From positions 1 to 64,000 of the forward strand of contig JAGBAO010000019.1 of the NCBI GenBank assembly GCA_017938925.1: DNA of 64,000 nt, written 5' to 3'. Each line of letters opens with the position of its first letter. Position 1 is the first letter of the stretch. Positions 1-8,232 of the stretch are shown piece after piece. This DNA comes from Bacteroidales bacterium. GTDB lineage: Bacteria; Bacteroidota; Bacteroidia; Bacteroidales; UBA932. The translations under genes and the position numbers were made by a program. The notes under the pieces were generated by a model, which worked only from the letters and a program-made list of their open reading frames with translations, searched no databases and had not been told where the DNA came from.

Positions 1-397
1 ACCACCGCTGGCAAATACGCCAGCCAGCGGTTCTCAGCAAGCTGCGCGAGCTCAGTCCAAGGGCTCGCTCCGCCTGCTGAGTGCCATGACCGCAAAATCT
101 ATATCGGAAGTTAAACCGTCCAACAAAAGGGGCGCACATCAATTTGACCATTTGTGGCCCTCGTTGCAGAAAAATACGACGTTTTTTCTGCGACGATTAT
201 CGCGGACTTCTTTTCACATGAGAATAAAAGCGCGACGGCCTATCCAGATCACGCAAAACGTAACGTTTTTTCATAAATATCCGCCCTTGATCCCACCGCA
301 GAGCTCTCTCTGAGCCCGTTTCTGCAAAATAACCGTATACATTTTCGGTACACGGCTAATCCTTCGGAACTTTGCCGGAGAAATAAAACTGATCTGT
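1..397. other. Intergenic stretch with GC-rich hairpins
   Basis: No convincing gene is seen here. Positions 5-30 form a short palindrome (CCGCTGGC facing CAGCGG). Positions 33-81 form a larger one with CTCAGCA/TGCTGAG arms and an inner GCGCGAGC/GCTCGC stem. Positions 161-197 form a hairpin with TCGT-GCAGAAAAA and TTTTTCTGC-ACGA arms that could be a terminator for a gene to the left of the window. A possible weak promoter (GAACTTTG at 367-374 with TTTTCG about 20 nt upstream) precedes the Rpn-type gene. Confidence 0.5.
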
Positions 398-1351
398 ATG
401 GAAGATAATGCAAAGGAAACCGGCAGGGGCAGGCAGAAGTTTGCTGAACTGCTTTGTGATTTCATGTTCAAGCGACTATTCGGAAGCGAGGCGAACAAGG
501 ATGTGCTGCTCGAGTTTCTGAACATGATTCTCGAGGACAAGAACATCGAACATGTAGACTTCATCCCGAACGAGCATCTGGGACTGACAGAGGACGACCG
601 CAAGGTGATCTTCGACATCTCGGCTCGGTGCAAGGACGGAGAGAGGCTGATCATCGAGATGCAGAAAGGCTACCAGAAGCATTTCAGGAAGAGAGCAATC
701 TACTACACGACCTATCCCATCAACGAACAGGCGCGCGATGCCCGTGACACTTTCGTCAAGGCCAAGGCGGCAGGGGAGAAGAATGCCAAGTTTGATTGGG
801 ACTACAATCTCAAGCCAGTCACGGTGGTTGCTGTCCTGAATTTCAGTTTCAAGCATTTGGACGATGAGTGGCCGGATGACAGGTTCCGTTCGTCATACCG
901 TCTGAGGGAGGACGGCACCCACGAGATCATGACTGATGTCCTGAGGTTCGTGTTTCTGGAACTGGGACGTTTTCGAAAGAGGATCTGGGAACTGGAAACG
1001 CGGTTCGACAAGTGGGTGTATCTGCTCAAGCACATGCACGAATTGGCAGAAATCCCGAAAGAATTCAGCGATCCGTTGTTCACACGCTTGTTTATGCTGG
1101 CAGAAATTGATAACTTCACGGCCGAAGAGTATCAACAGTATATAGAATCATTGGGCAATATGGGAGATTATCAGAACATAATCAACACGGCGGTCGAGGA
1201 AGCCGAACTTCGTGGACGGGCAATGGGACGCGAGGAAGGAGTGAATATGGCAAGGAAGGAGGATGCCAGAAGATTCAAGGAACTGGGAGTAGATCTCGCA
1301 ATCATCGCTCAGGCGACAGGGTTAACGGTGGAGGAGATTGAGAAACTCTGA
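398..1351 (+). CDS. Rpn family PD-(D/E)XK nuclease/putative transposase
   Basis: This 317-residue protein matches the Rpn/PDDEXK_2 family, proteins annotated as recombination-promoting nucleases or putative transposases. The N-terminal half begins with the typical 'F..LLCDFMFKRLFG' segment. The nuclease core is visible as D73 followed by E87-x-Q89 (ILIEMQ-type strand), matching the D...ExQ pattern. The C-terminal tail (about residues 262-317) has the 'GR..GREEG...A..LKELG...I...TGLTVEEIEKL' ending usual in the family. ATG at 398 gives full family length. It stands alone and is closed by a strong hairpin at 1379-1403. Family members are multicopy and often accessory. DNA cleavage is known only for some members, so activity here is inferred. 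Confidence 0.85.
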   Translation: MEDNAKETGRGRQKFAELLCDFMFKRLFGSEANKDVLLEFLNMILEDKNIEHVDFIPNEHLGLTEDDRKVIFDISARCKDGERLIIEMQKGYQKHFRKRAIYYTTYPINEQARDARDTFVKAKAAGEKNAKFDWDYNLKPVTVVAVLNFSFKHLDDEWPDDRFRSSYRLREDGTHEIMTDVLRFVFLELGRFRKRIWELETRFDKWVYLLKHMHELAEIPKEFSDPLFTRLFMLAEIDNFTAEEYQQYIESLGNMGDYQNIINTAVEEAELRGRAMGREEGVNMARKEDARRFKELGVDLAIIAQATGLTVEEIEKL

Positions 1352-1378
1352 CCAGATGGCATCCGTATATGCTATGTG

Positions 1379-1408
1379 AGGTGGTCGAAATTTTCGACCA
1401 CCTTTTCT
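1379..1408. terminator. Bidirectional terminator hairpin
   Basis: AGGTGGTCGAAA faces TTTCGACCACCT and is followed by TTTTC. It lies 27 nt after the Rpn stop codon and before the convergent oxidoreductase gene, so it can serve both strands. Confidence 0.8.
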
Positions 1409-1463
1409 GTGCCTGCAACGGGCAACAAAATAACCGCGTTTCACTATTTGCTCTTTCTGCTGA

Positions 1464-2066
1464 TTATCTGCTGAATCTCTCTTCCAACTCCTCCAGCCAC
1501 ATCTGCCTGATCTCCTGCCCGCTCTGCTTGACCATGTTGAGGCTGATCCACTCGACATCGTGGATGCCGATCTGGTTGAATGTTCCCTTGACAAGAGATC
1601 CTTCCAGAGAGTTGCCGAACATGTCCCTATACACATCAGCCGGAGTGTTCATCGTGGAGATCACAGTCACCTGTTGCAGATTCTTCAGACGGGACTTGAG
1701 CCTGCCTCCCTCCATGTCATATGCCACACCAGGAAATATCACCTTGTCGATGAATCCCTTCATCATGGCAGGCATGGTCATCCACCATATAGGGAAGATC
1801 ATCACAATTCTTTCCGCCCATTCAAGCCTTTTCTTATAGCGCAGAACGATCGGGTCCACATCAGTAGTCAGAATGTCCTCCCCTCTGCCAGCCTCGCCGA
1901 ATGCCTTGAGATCCTTCCCCCTCATCACCGGGTCGAAACCGTCAATATCCAGGTCAATGACCTTGCAGGCATGCCCGGCTTTCTTGAGCCCAGTCTTTAC
2001 TGCTCCCAGAATTGCGTAGCAGTAGCTTCCCTCATAGGGGTGATAGTAAATGATAAGCGTCTTCAT
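1464..2066 (-). CDS. NAD(P)H-dependent flavodoxin-fold oxidoreductase
   Basis: The 200-residue protein has the flavodoxin-like NQO1/KefF-type fold (flavodoxin_2 family). It starts with a phosphate-binding strand-loop, 'TLIIYYHPYEGSYCYAIL', that holds the FMN phosphate. It has the family signature 'FPIWWMTMPAMMKGFIDKVIFPG' near residues 90-115, which shapes the flavin pocket. Such cytosolic enzymes reduce quinones or other electrophiles with NAD(P)H, and the substrate cannot be told from sequence. It is monocistronic, divergent from tRNA-Ser and convergent with the Rpn gene. The length is normal and nothing suggests truncation. Confidence 0.85.
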   Translation of the reverse strand: MKTLIIYYHPYEGSYCYAILGAVKTGLKKAGHACKVIDLDIDGFDPVMRGKDLKAFGEAGRGEDILTTDVDPIVLRYKKRLEWAERIVMIFPIWWMTMPAMMKGFIDKVIFPGVAYDMEGGRLKSRLKNLQQVTVISTMNTPADVYRDMFGNSLEGSLVKGTFNQIGIHDVEWISLNMVKQSGQEIRQMWLEELEERFSR

Positions 2067-2108
2067 GATGTTCGTTTTCGCCAGGATATAGCAATACTCT
2101 CGCCAAAT

Positions 2109-2139
2109 ATTGAAATTTAAAATATTTGCTATATATTTG
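2109..2139 (+). promoter_or_regulatory. Promoter of tRNA-Ser
   Basis: TATATTTG at 2132-2139 is a perfect Bacteroidota -7 box (TAnnTTTG). ATTG at 2109-2112 sits 19 nt upstream in the -33 position. The expected start point is about at the tRNA 5' end (2149), so little or no 5' leader is predicted. Confidence 0.7.
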
Positions 2140-2148
2140 CATCGCTAA

Positions 2149-2236
2149 GGAAAGATGCTCGAGTGGTTGAAGAGGCACGCCTGGAAAGCGTGTAGTCGCC
2201 TAAAGCGGCTCACGGGTTCGAATCCCGTTCTTTCCG
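2149..2236 (+). tRNA. tRNA-Ser (anticodon GGA)
   Basis: The 88-nt sequence folds as a class II tRNA. The acceptor stem is GGAAAGA (2149-2155) paired with TCTTTCC (2229-2235). The anticodon stem CACGC/GCGTG holds the loop CTGGAAA, so the anticodon is GGA, reading UCC/UCU serine codons. A long variable arm follows, then the T-arm with the GGTTCGAATCC consensus. The discriminator base is G, as expected for serine. The CCA end is not fully encoded (CAA follows). A -7 box lies directly upstream and a 24-bp perfect hairpin starts in the discriminator base. Confidence 0.97.
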
Positions 2237-2296
2237 CAAAAGAGATACAGAGAAAAAGTCAAGCTCGCTTGAACTTTTTCTCTGTATCTCTTTTGC
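2236..2296 (+). terminator. Long perfect hairpin in the tRNA-Ser trailer
   Basis: Arms 2236-2259 and 2273-2296 are perfectly complementary over 24 bp, with a 13-nt loop. The left arm starts in the tRNA discriminator base. It probably ends the tRNA transcript and may present the 3' end for processing. It is far longer than a usual intrinsic terminator. Confidence 0.75.
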
Positions 2297-2310
2297 ACCG
2301 CCCCGCCGCA

Positions 2311-2550
2311 GGCGGAGCGGGATGTGCGAGCTCCGCGAGCAAATCCTTCGGAAAGAACGGGATTGCGGGCAGGCGGAGCGGGATGTGCGAGCTTCGCGAG
2401 CAAATCCCTCGGAAAGAACGGGATTGCGGGCAGGCGGAGCGGGATGTGCGAGCTTTGCGAGCAAATCCCTCGGAAAGAGCGGGATTGCGGGCAGGCGGAG
2501 CGGGATGTGCGAGCTCCGCGAGCAAATCCCTCGGAAAGAACGGGATTGCC
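2311..2550. repeat. Four-copy 61-bp tandem repeat with inverted tRNA-Ser 3'-end segments
   Basis: Units begin at 2311, 2372, 2433 and 2494, exactly 61 bp apart, and differ at only a few positions. Each unit contains a GCGAGCTCCGCGAGC-type palindrome and a 16-nt segment CGGAAAGAACGGGATT at 2349-2364, 2410-2425, 2471-2486 (one mismatch) and 2532-2547. That segment is the exact reverse complement of the tRNA-Ser 3' end at 2221-2236. The repeats leave several frames open on both strands, but these look like low-complexity artefacts, not genes. They are not a CRISPR array because there are no variable spacers. Confidence 0.9.
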
Positions 2551-2680
2551 CCGGAGCGCAGCGACTGCGCAAAAGATAGTGGCCTCCCGATTCACATCGG
2601 AAGGCCACCGTGCAATTCTAACCTAAAACTTAACCTATGAAAAAACTATTCGGTGTGGAGTAAATGCCAATACCATGCCA

Positions 2681-2710
2681 GAGGTTTCTCTACTTCGCTC
2701 GAAATGACAG
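2681..2710 (-). repeat. Dispersed GTCATTTCGAGCGAAGTAGAGA-type repeat
   Basis: On the minus strand this reads CTGTCATTTCGAGCGAAGTA followed by GAGAAACCTC. It belongs to the same general family as the copies at 24342-24371, 36697-36724 and 36755-36784 (core GTCAT..[CT]GAGCGAAG). Similar short intergenic repeats are common in Bacteroidota genomes. It lies in the 624-nt gene-free stretch between tRNA-Ser and uvrA, which otherwise holds only the tandem repeat and the uvrA promoter. Confidence 0.6.
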
Positions 2711-2756
2711 AAACTTGGCCAGAAATGATGTGAAATATGCATTCCCAAAATATCTT

Positions 2757-2787
2757 TTTGAGATTTTCCGACAAGTTCCTATCTTTA
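2757..2787 (+). promoter_or_regulatory. Promoter of uvrA
   Basis: TTTG at 2757-2760, a 19-nt spacer, and TATCTTTA at 2780-2787 (seven of eight matches to TAnnTTTG, counting the two free positions). The predicted transcript starts near 2794, which supports translation from the ATG at 2861 over the ATG at 2792. Confidence 0.65.
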
Positions 2788-2860
2788 AAGGTTGATTTCG
2801 GATTGCTTTGTGATATACGGATCCTGTATGCCGGGGCATGAAGAAAAGAGACGGAACGAT

Positions 2861-5611
2861 ATGAAGATAAAAGGATATATAGAAATAAAGGGAGCGAAGG
2901 CGCATAACCTCAAGGGGGTCAGCCTGGCGATTCCCCGCGATCAGTTTGTGGTGGTGACAGGGCTTAGCGGCAGCGGAAAGTCGTCGCTGGCCTTCGATAC
3001 GATATATGCGGAAGGGCAGAGAAGGTATATGGATACTCTTTCTACCTATGCAAAGCATTTCATGGGTATCCTCGAGAAGCCTGAGGTGGAATCCATCACG
3101 GGACTCAGCCCTATAATCGCAATCGAGCAGAAGACCACCGGCAACAATCCCCGTTCCACTGTGGGAACCATAACGGAAATATATGACTTCCTGCGTCTTC
3201 TGTATGCCCGTGCTTCGACAGCATATTCCCCACAGACCGGAAAGCCGATGATCCGCTACACGGACGAGCAGATCGTGTCGCTCATCATGGAGAACTACAA
3301 GGACAGGAAGTGCTATCTGCTTGCCCCTGTTGTGAAAGGCCGAAAGGGACACTATAAGGAGCTCCTGGAGCAGATGCGCAAGCGCGGCTACACCCAGGCC
3401 CGCATCGACGGAGAGATCTGCGAGCTGAGTGAAGTCACTGCCCTGGACCGCTACAAGGCACATTTCATGGAGCTGGTGATCGACCGTCTCAAACCTTCGG
3501 AGAAGGATTCCAAGCGCATCAAGGATTCGGTGATGTCGGCTCTGAACTATGGCAAGGGCTCCCTTGCGGTGATGGATGTGGAAACTGGCTCGCTGAATCA
3601 TTATTCAAAGCATCTCGTGTGCCCGGACACGGGATTGTCTCTTGCGGAACCGGCACCTCACTCATTCTCTTTCAACTCTCCTCAGGGATATTGCCCTCAT
3701 TGCAAGGGACTTGGAATGATAGTGAACGTGAATATGGAGGCCATAATCCCTGACCGCAGCAAGTCCATCGCTGACGGAGGAATCGTTCCGCTGGGAAAGA
3801 TCCGCGAGACAAAGAAGTTTGATGTCATCCGCTCTATAGCCCGCAAATATAATTTCTCCCTGTATGACCCGATAGAGGATCTTCCTGATGAGGTCGTTTC
3901 CCTCATAGTGTACGGATCGGATGAACTTTTCAGGGTGGGCGAGGGCTCTTCTTCCGAGATGGTTTCCTTCTCGGGAATCGTGGGTGACATCAGCGAGAAG
4001 ATAGTCTGCCCGGTGTGTGAGGGCACAAGGCTTAACAAGGAAACTACATATTTCAAGATAGACGGAAAGACAATTTCCGAGGTGGCGGCCATGGAGATCA
4101 GCCAGCTCCACGAGTGGTTCCATTCTCTGGACGGCGCTCTGGGAACGCGTGAACGCGTGATAGCCCGTGATATCCTGAAGGAACTCAAGGACAGGACGGG
4201 GTTCCTGCTGGATGTGGGCCTGGAATACCTTTCGCTGGACAGGGCGACAGCCTCGCTTTCCGGCGGTGAGAGCCAGAGAATCAGACTGGCGACTCAGATC
4301 GGCTCCAAGCTGGTCAACGTCCTCTATATTCTTGACGAGCCGAGCATAGGGCTTCATCAGAGGGACAACCGCAAGCTGATAGCCTCGCTGAAGAAACTTC
4401 GTGACGAGGGCAACTCCGTGATGGTCGTCGAGCATGATGCAGAGACCATGATGGCAGCTGACTGGCTGGTGGATGTGGGCCCGGGTGCTGGAGACGAGGG
4501 CGGACAGATATGCTTCAACGGTCCGGTCTCCGAGATTGCCGAAGGTCATTCCACTACGCTGGACTATCTTCGCGGGGCACTTCAGATAGAGGTTCCGGCT
4601 CAGCGACGCAGGGGCAACGGCCAGACTCTCGGCATAAGGGGAGCCCGCGGCAATAATCTGAAAAACGTGGATGTGGACATCCCTCTGGGCATGTTCGTGG
4701 GAATCAGCGGAGTCAGCGGCAGCGGCAAGTCGTCGTTGATAAACGAGACCCTGATGCCGGTCCTCAAGAACCGTTTCTACAATGCCAAGCTGCAGCCGCT
4801 TCCTTACGATGAACTCGTGGGAGTGGAGAATATAGACAAGCTGATAGAGATAGATCAGAGCCCGATCGGAAGGACTCCGCGAAGCAATCCTGCGACGTTC
4901 ACAGGCGTCTTCAACGATATACGCAATCTCTTTGAGGCCACCCCTGATGCCAAGGTACGTGGCTTCAAGGCCGGAAGATTCTCGTTCAATGTGCCGGGAG
5001 GCCGCTGTGAGGAATGCAAGGGTGCGGGAATCAAGGTGATAGAGATGAATTTCCTGCCATCGGTCAACGTGGTCTGCAACGAGTGCCGCGGCAAGAGATA
5101 TAAGAATGACACTCTCGCAGTCAGATATAAGGGAAAGAACATCAATGATGTCCTTGAAATGCCTATCAGCGAGGCATATGAGTTCTTTGAGAACATCCCT
5201 TCGATAGCCCAGAAGCTGAAGGCCCTGGTGGATGTGGGACTGGGATATGTGCGCCTGGGACAGTCTGCCGTGACCCTCTCGGGAGGAGAAAGCCAGCGAA
5301 TGAAGCTTGCTGCCGAGCTTGCCCGCAAAGGAACAGGAAATACCTTATATATATTGGACGAGCCGACGACAGGACTCCATTTCGATGACATCAAGGTGCT
5401 GCTCGGAGTGCTTCAGCAGCTTGTGGATCAGGGAAATACGGTGGTGATCATAGAACATAACCTGGATATACTCAAGTCGGTGGACTATATCTTCGACATG
5501 GGGCCGGAGGGAGGCCGCCGCGGTGGAATGATAGTTGCAGCCGGCACGCCGGAGCAGCTGGCAAATGACCCTGCGTCAGTGACAGGCCCATTCCTGAAGG
5601 AGATTCTCTAA
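2861..5611 (+). CDS. uvrA: Excinuclease ABC subunit A
   Basis: UvrA is the DNA-damage sensor ATPase of nucleotide excision repair, acting as a dimer with UvrB and UvrC. The 916-residue protein shows Walker A GLSGSGKSS at residues 34-42, a first zinc module (CPHCKG), and a first ABC signature LSGGESQRIRLA followed by LDEPSIGLHQRD. It then shows a second Walker A GVSGSGKSS, the second zinc module (CEECKG...CNECRG), a second LSGGESQRMKLA and LDEPTTGLHFDD. The start at 2861 gives the usual N-terminus 'MKIKGYIEIKGAKAHNL'. The upstream in-frame ATG at 2792 coincides with the predicted transcription start. The nucleoside kinase gene follows after 5 nt, so the two are likely co-transcribed. Confidence 0.97.
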   Translation: MKIKGYIEIKGAKAHNLKGVSLAIPRDQFVVVTGLSGSGKSSLAFDTIYAEGQRRYMDTLSTYAKHFMGILEKPEVESITGLSPIIAIEQKTTGNNPRSTVGTITEIYDFLRLLYARASTAYSPQTGKPMIRYTDEQIVSLIMENYKDRKCYLLAPVVKGRKGHYKELLEQMRKRGYTQARIDGEICELSEVTALDRYKAHFMELVIDRLKPSEKDSKRIKDSVMSALNYGKGSLAVMDVETGSLNHYSKHLVCPDTGLSLAEPAPHSFSFNSPQGYCPHCKGLGMIVNVNMEAIIPDRSKSIADGGIVPLGKIRETKKFDVIRSIARKYNFSLYDPIEDLPDEVVSLIVYGSDELFRVGEGSSSEMVSFSGIVGDISEKIVCPVCEGTRLNKETTYFKIDGKTISEVAAMEISQLHEWFHSLDGALGTRERVIARDILKELKDRTGFLLDVGLEYLSLDRATASLSGGESQRIRLATQIGSKLVNVLYILDEPSIGLHQRDNRKLIASLKKLRDEGNSVMVVEHDAETMMAADWLVDVGPGAGDEGGQICFNGPVSEIAEGHSTTLDYLRGALQIEVPAQRRRGNGQTLGIRGARGNNLKNVDVDIPLGMFVGISGVSGSGKSSLINETLMPVLKNRFYNAKLQPLPYDELVGVENIDKLIEIDQSPIGRTPRSNPATFTGVFNDIRNLFEATPDAKVRGFKAGRFSFNVPGGRCEECKGAGIKVIEMNFLPSVNVVCNECRGKRYKNDTLAVRYKGKNINDVLEMPISEAYEFFENIPSIAQKLKALVDVGLGYVRLGQSAVTLSGGESQRMKLAAELARKGTGNTLYILDEPTTGLHFDDIKVLLGVLQQLVDQGNTVVIIEHNLDILKSVDYIFDMGPEGGRRGGMIVAAGTPEQLANDPASVTGPFLKEIL

Positions 5612-5616
5612 GACAT

Positions 5617-7305
5617 ATGAAGATGGAAAATATATCAATATACATTGAAAATACCTCCGCACAGGTCGCTGTCCCTATGGGAACGACTCTGAAGGAAATA
5701 TCTGAAAACATTGGCGGCAATATCTTGGCGGCCCTGGTGGACAACAAGCTCAAGTCGCTGGACTACAAGGTGATAAACCCGCATAATGTCAGGTTTATTG
5801 ACTACGGCCATCCGGACGGACGTCGGACATATATCCGATCCCTCTGCTTTGTGCTGCAGAAGGTGGTGCATGAGATGTTTCCGGACAAGGTGCTGGCCAT
5901 CGATTATGCCCTTCCAAGCGGACTCTACTGCGAGATCAGGGAAAGAAAGGTTCTTGAAGACGGTCGCCCTCATGTGTATTTCGTGACGGATGCCGAGCTG
6001 GAGGCAATCCAGGCCCGTATGAAGGAGATCGTCGCAGCAGATCTGCCGTTCACAAAGAAGATGATGGCTATGGATGAGGCGGCGGAACTCTTTGAGGCGA
6101 ACGGCCAGAGGGAGAAGGCCCGCCTTCTGAAGACACTGGGACGTTTCCATTATAATGTGTATTGGCTGGACGGCCTCGCTGACACATTCTATGGTCCTCT
6201 GACCACTTCCACCGGCTGTCTCACGACATTTGACATGTCAGGCTTCAATGACGGATTCTGTCTGCAGTATCCTATGGACGGAGATCCCGGCAGGGTGCTT
6301 CCGATGAAGCGTCAGTCCAAGCTGGCAACTGCCCTGAAGGAGCATTCCGACTGGTGCTCCGTGATGGGAGTAAAGGGCGTGGGAACTCTTAACCGCAAGG
6401 TGCTTTCCGGGGAGATCGTGGATCTGATAAACCTTTCTGAGGCTCTTCACGAGAGGAAATATGCCGATATTGCTGACCAGATCTATGCCCGCCGGGGAAG
6501 CGTGAAGATAGTCTTCATTGCAGGACCTTCGAGCAGCGGAAAGACATCCACATCCAAGCGTCTTGCCATACAGTGCCGTATTCTGGGACTGAATCCGAAG
6601 GTCATAGAGCTGGACAACTACTTTGTGGACAGGGAATTCACTCCTCGTGACGAGAAAGGGGAGTATGATTTCGAGGCTCTGGGTGCCATGGACCTGGACT
6701 TCCTTGGAAAGCAGCTGAACGAGCTGCTTGAGGGACGCGAGGTGGAGATCCCGCGTTTCGACTTTAAGGAGGGCAGGAGATATTTCATCGGTGACATGAT
6801 GCAGCTTCACGATAAGGATATCCTCATAATGGAGGGAATTCATGCATTGAATCCGGCGATGATTCCGGGAGTCGATTCCTCGAAGGTGTTCCGCGTATAT
6901 GCCTCGGCGCTCACATCGCTCTCGATTGACGAGAACAACAATATATCCACTTCGGACAACCGGATGCTTCGCCGCATGATACGCGACAACCGCACGAGGG
7001 GAGTGATCCCTGAGGAGACGATAATGAGGTGGCAGAGCGTGCGCCGCGGAGAGAACCGCAATATCTTCCCGTTCCAGGAAAATGCGGACGCCGTGTTCAA
7101 CTCTGCGCATATCTTTGAGCTTCCGGTGCTGAAATATTACGCGGAGCCGCTTCTGAGACGTATATCACCGAATTCTCCGGCATATACCGAAGCCTCCCGC
7201 ATGCTCAAGTTCCTGGACTATATCGTGGCCCTGTCGCCTGCTGAGATTGCGGCGATTCCGCCTACTTCCATTCTTCGGGAATTCATTGCGGGACAGACCT
7301 TATAA
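5617..7305 (+). CDS. Nucleoside (uridine) kinase with TGS/ThrRS-like N-terminal domains
   Basis: This 562-residue protein joins a TGS-like beta-grasp domain (about residues 1-65), a segment resembling the second additional domain of threonyl-tRNA synthetase (about 70-230), and a C-terminal P-loop uridine-kinase-like domain. The kinase part has Walker A GPSSSGKTSTSKRL near residue 305, followed by 'VIELDNYFVDR' (kinase substrate Asp) and 'LIMEGIHALNP'. The architecture is a recognised family in Bacteroidota and Firmicutes, usually annotated as nucleoside or uridine kinase. It probably phosphorylates a nucleoside in salvage; the role of the tRNA-synthetase-like part is unknown. It follows uvrA by 5 nt. 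Confidence 0.85.
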   Translation: MKMENISIYIENTSAQVAVPMGTTLKEISENIGGNILAALVDNKLKSLDYKVINPHNVRFIDYGHPDGRRTYIRSLCFVLQKVVHEMFPDKVLAIDYALPSGLYCEIRERKVLEDGRPHVYFVTDAELEAIQARMKEIVAADLPFTKKMMAMDEAAELFEANGQREKARLLKTLGRFHYNVYWLDGLADTFYGPLTTSTGCLTTFDMSGFNDGFCLQYPMDGDPGRVLPMKRQSKLATALKEHSDWCSVMGVKGVGTLNRKVLSGEIVDLINLSEALHERKYADIADQIYARRGSVKIVFIAGPSSSGKTSTSKRLAIQCRILGLNPKVIELDNYFVDREFTPRDEKGEYDFEALGAMDLDFLGKQLNELLEGREVEIPRFDFKEGRRYFIGDMMQLHDKDILIMEGIHALNPAMIPGVDSSKVFRVYASALTSLSIDENNNISTSDNRMLRRMIRDNRTRGVIPEETIMRWQSVRRGENRNIFPFQENADAVFNSAHIFELPVLKYYAEPLLRRISPNSPAYTEASRMLKFLDYIVALSPAEIAAIPPTSILREFIAGQTL

Positions 7306-7416
7306 TCCCCAGTCACCTGCGGTGCCAGCCCCGGGGCATGCGGCCTTCACTTCGTTTCGTCCGGCGGCCTTTTCGCCTTTCCGTATTTGCTGGCGCAAAT
7401 ACCCGGCCCGGCCGCG
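7306..7416. repeat. GC-rich structured intergenic element
   Basis: Between two convergent genes lies a run of small palindromes: CAGCCCCGGGGC, GGCGGCCTTTTCGCC, and a clean hairpin at 7383-7402 (GTATTTGC-TGGC-GCAAATAC). It resembles the element at the window start, which also contains a CTGGCAAATACGCCAG palindrome. It may end both transcripts. Confidence 0.5.
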
Positions 7417-8106
7417 TTAGTCTTCCAGCTGCTGGTTGAAGGGGAGGAGGAACGGGTTGGTCATTCGCTCGTCGGCAACGGATGAGTCCGGACCGTGTCC
7501 CGGAATCACTGCCACATCCCCGTCCAGACAGATGAGCTTCTCGAATATGCTCCTCATCAGCTGGTCATAATCACCTCCCGGATGATCTGTGCGGCCAATG
7601 GCTCCGGCAAAGAGGGTGTCGCCGCTGATTAGCACCTTCTCCGCGCGTTCCAGGAAGCAGACTCCTCCCGGGGTGTGTCCCGGTGTCTCGATCACTTCGA
7701 ACTTAAGGTTCCCGACATGAACCTCATTCAGACCACTCACCTGGTCCTCTTTCCCGGCTTCCTGTATCGGATTCCACTCGAAAGCGTCTGGCTCCGGCAG
7801 CCCGAACGCCTTGCAGAGATACGGGTTGGTCACCTCCAGCGTGTGGACTTCGCGCGCGTGCATATACACAGGGATATCATATTCCCTGGCAAGTGCGGCC
7901 ACTCCATATATATGGTCGAAATGTGCGTGAGTGAGCATTATGCACACCGGCTTCAGACGTTTTGCATTCACGAATGAAACCAGTCTCTCCTGCTCGGATG
8001 AACTGGAAAATCCCGGGTCCACAAAGGCGCAGTTTCCGTCGTTGTCCCAGACCGCCAGAGTGCGTTCCTGAAAGGCGTTGAATGTGAAGTGTTCGATATG
8101 TATCAT
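7417..8106 (-). CDS. Metallo-beta-lactamase-fold hydrolase (glyoxalase II-like)
   Basis: The 229-residue protein has the full MBL metal-binding set: THAHFDH (HxHxDH) about a third of the way in, 'ETPGHTPGG' for the third histidine, 'ISGDTLF' for the bridging Asp and 'IPGHGPDS' for the last His. This is the glyoxalase II / YcbL-like subgroup, which hydrolyses thioesters such as S-lactoylglutathione. Bacteroidota usually lack glutathione, so the natural substrate is uncertain. It has no signal peptide and is likely cytosolic. It is divergent from the deoxynucleoside kinase gene, and a minus-strand TATTTTTG box at 8129-8136 could be its promoter. Confidence 0.88.
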   Translation of the reverse strand: MIHIEHFTFNAFQERTLAVWDNDGNCAFVDPGFSSSSEQERLVSFVNAKRLKPVCIMLTHAHFDHIYGVAALAREYDIPVYMHAREVHTLEVTNPYLCKAFGLPEPDAFEWNPIQEAGKEDQVSGLNEVHVGNLKFEVIETPGHTPGGVCFLERAEKVLISGDTLFAGAIGRTDHPGGDYDQLMRSIFEKLICLDGDVAVIPGHGPDSSVADERMTNPFLLPFNQQLED

Positions 8107-8149
8107 TCAAATATTCTTTAAAAACACACAAAAATACGAAAAGAATTAG

Positions 8150-8157
8150 TATGTTTG
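8150..8157 (+). promoter_or_regulatory. Possible -7 box of the deoxynucleoside kinase gene
   Basis: TATGTTTG fits TAnnTTTG. No clear -33 TTTG lies 19-21 nt upstream. It sits 75 nt before the deoxynucleoside kinase ATG. Confidence 0.45.
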
Positions 8158-8232
8158 CTAACTATTATGGCAGAAAGTGCCAAGTGTTGGCGTGTAATTG
8201 TGTGAAGTAAAACAACTAAAACAACAATAAAT

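Noticed and set aside
86..313. 75-codon frame at the window start
   Set aside because: No family resemblance, unusual composition, and it overlaps hairpins. It looks non-coding.
2311..2550. Possible CRISPR array
   Set aside because: The 61-bp units are contiguous with almost no variation, there are no unique spacers, and no cas genes are present.
2149..2560. Integrative-element attachment site at tRNA-Ser
   Set aside because: No integrase gene is nearby and the tRNA-matching copies are inverted, not the direct repeat expected of att sites.
2155..2640. Several overlapping open frames on both strands across the tandem repeats
   Set aside because: They are open only because the 61-bp unit lacks stops in these frames. 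They have no start context, no recognisable fold, and overlap tRNA-Ser.
3662..4549. Long antisense frame within uvrA
   Set aside because: Shadow of the uvrA coding bias; no motif, no promoter.
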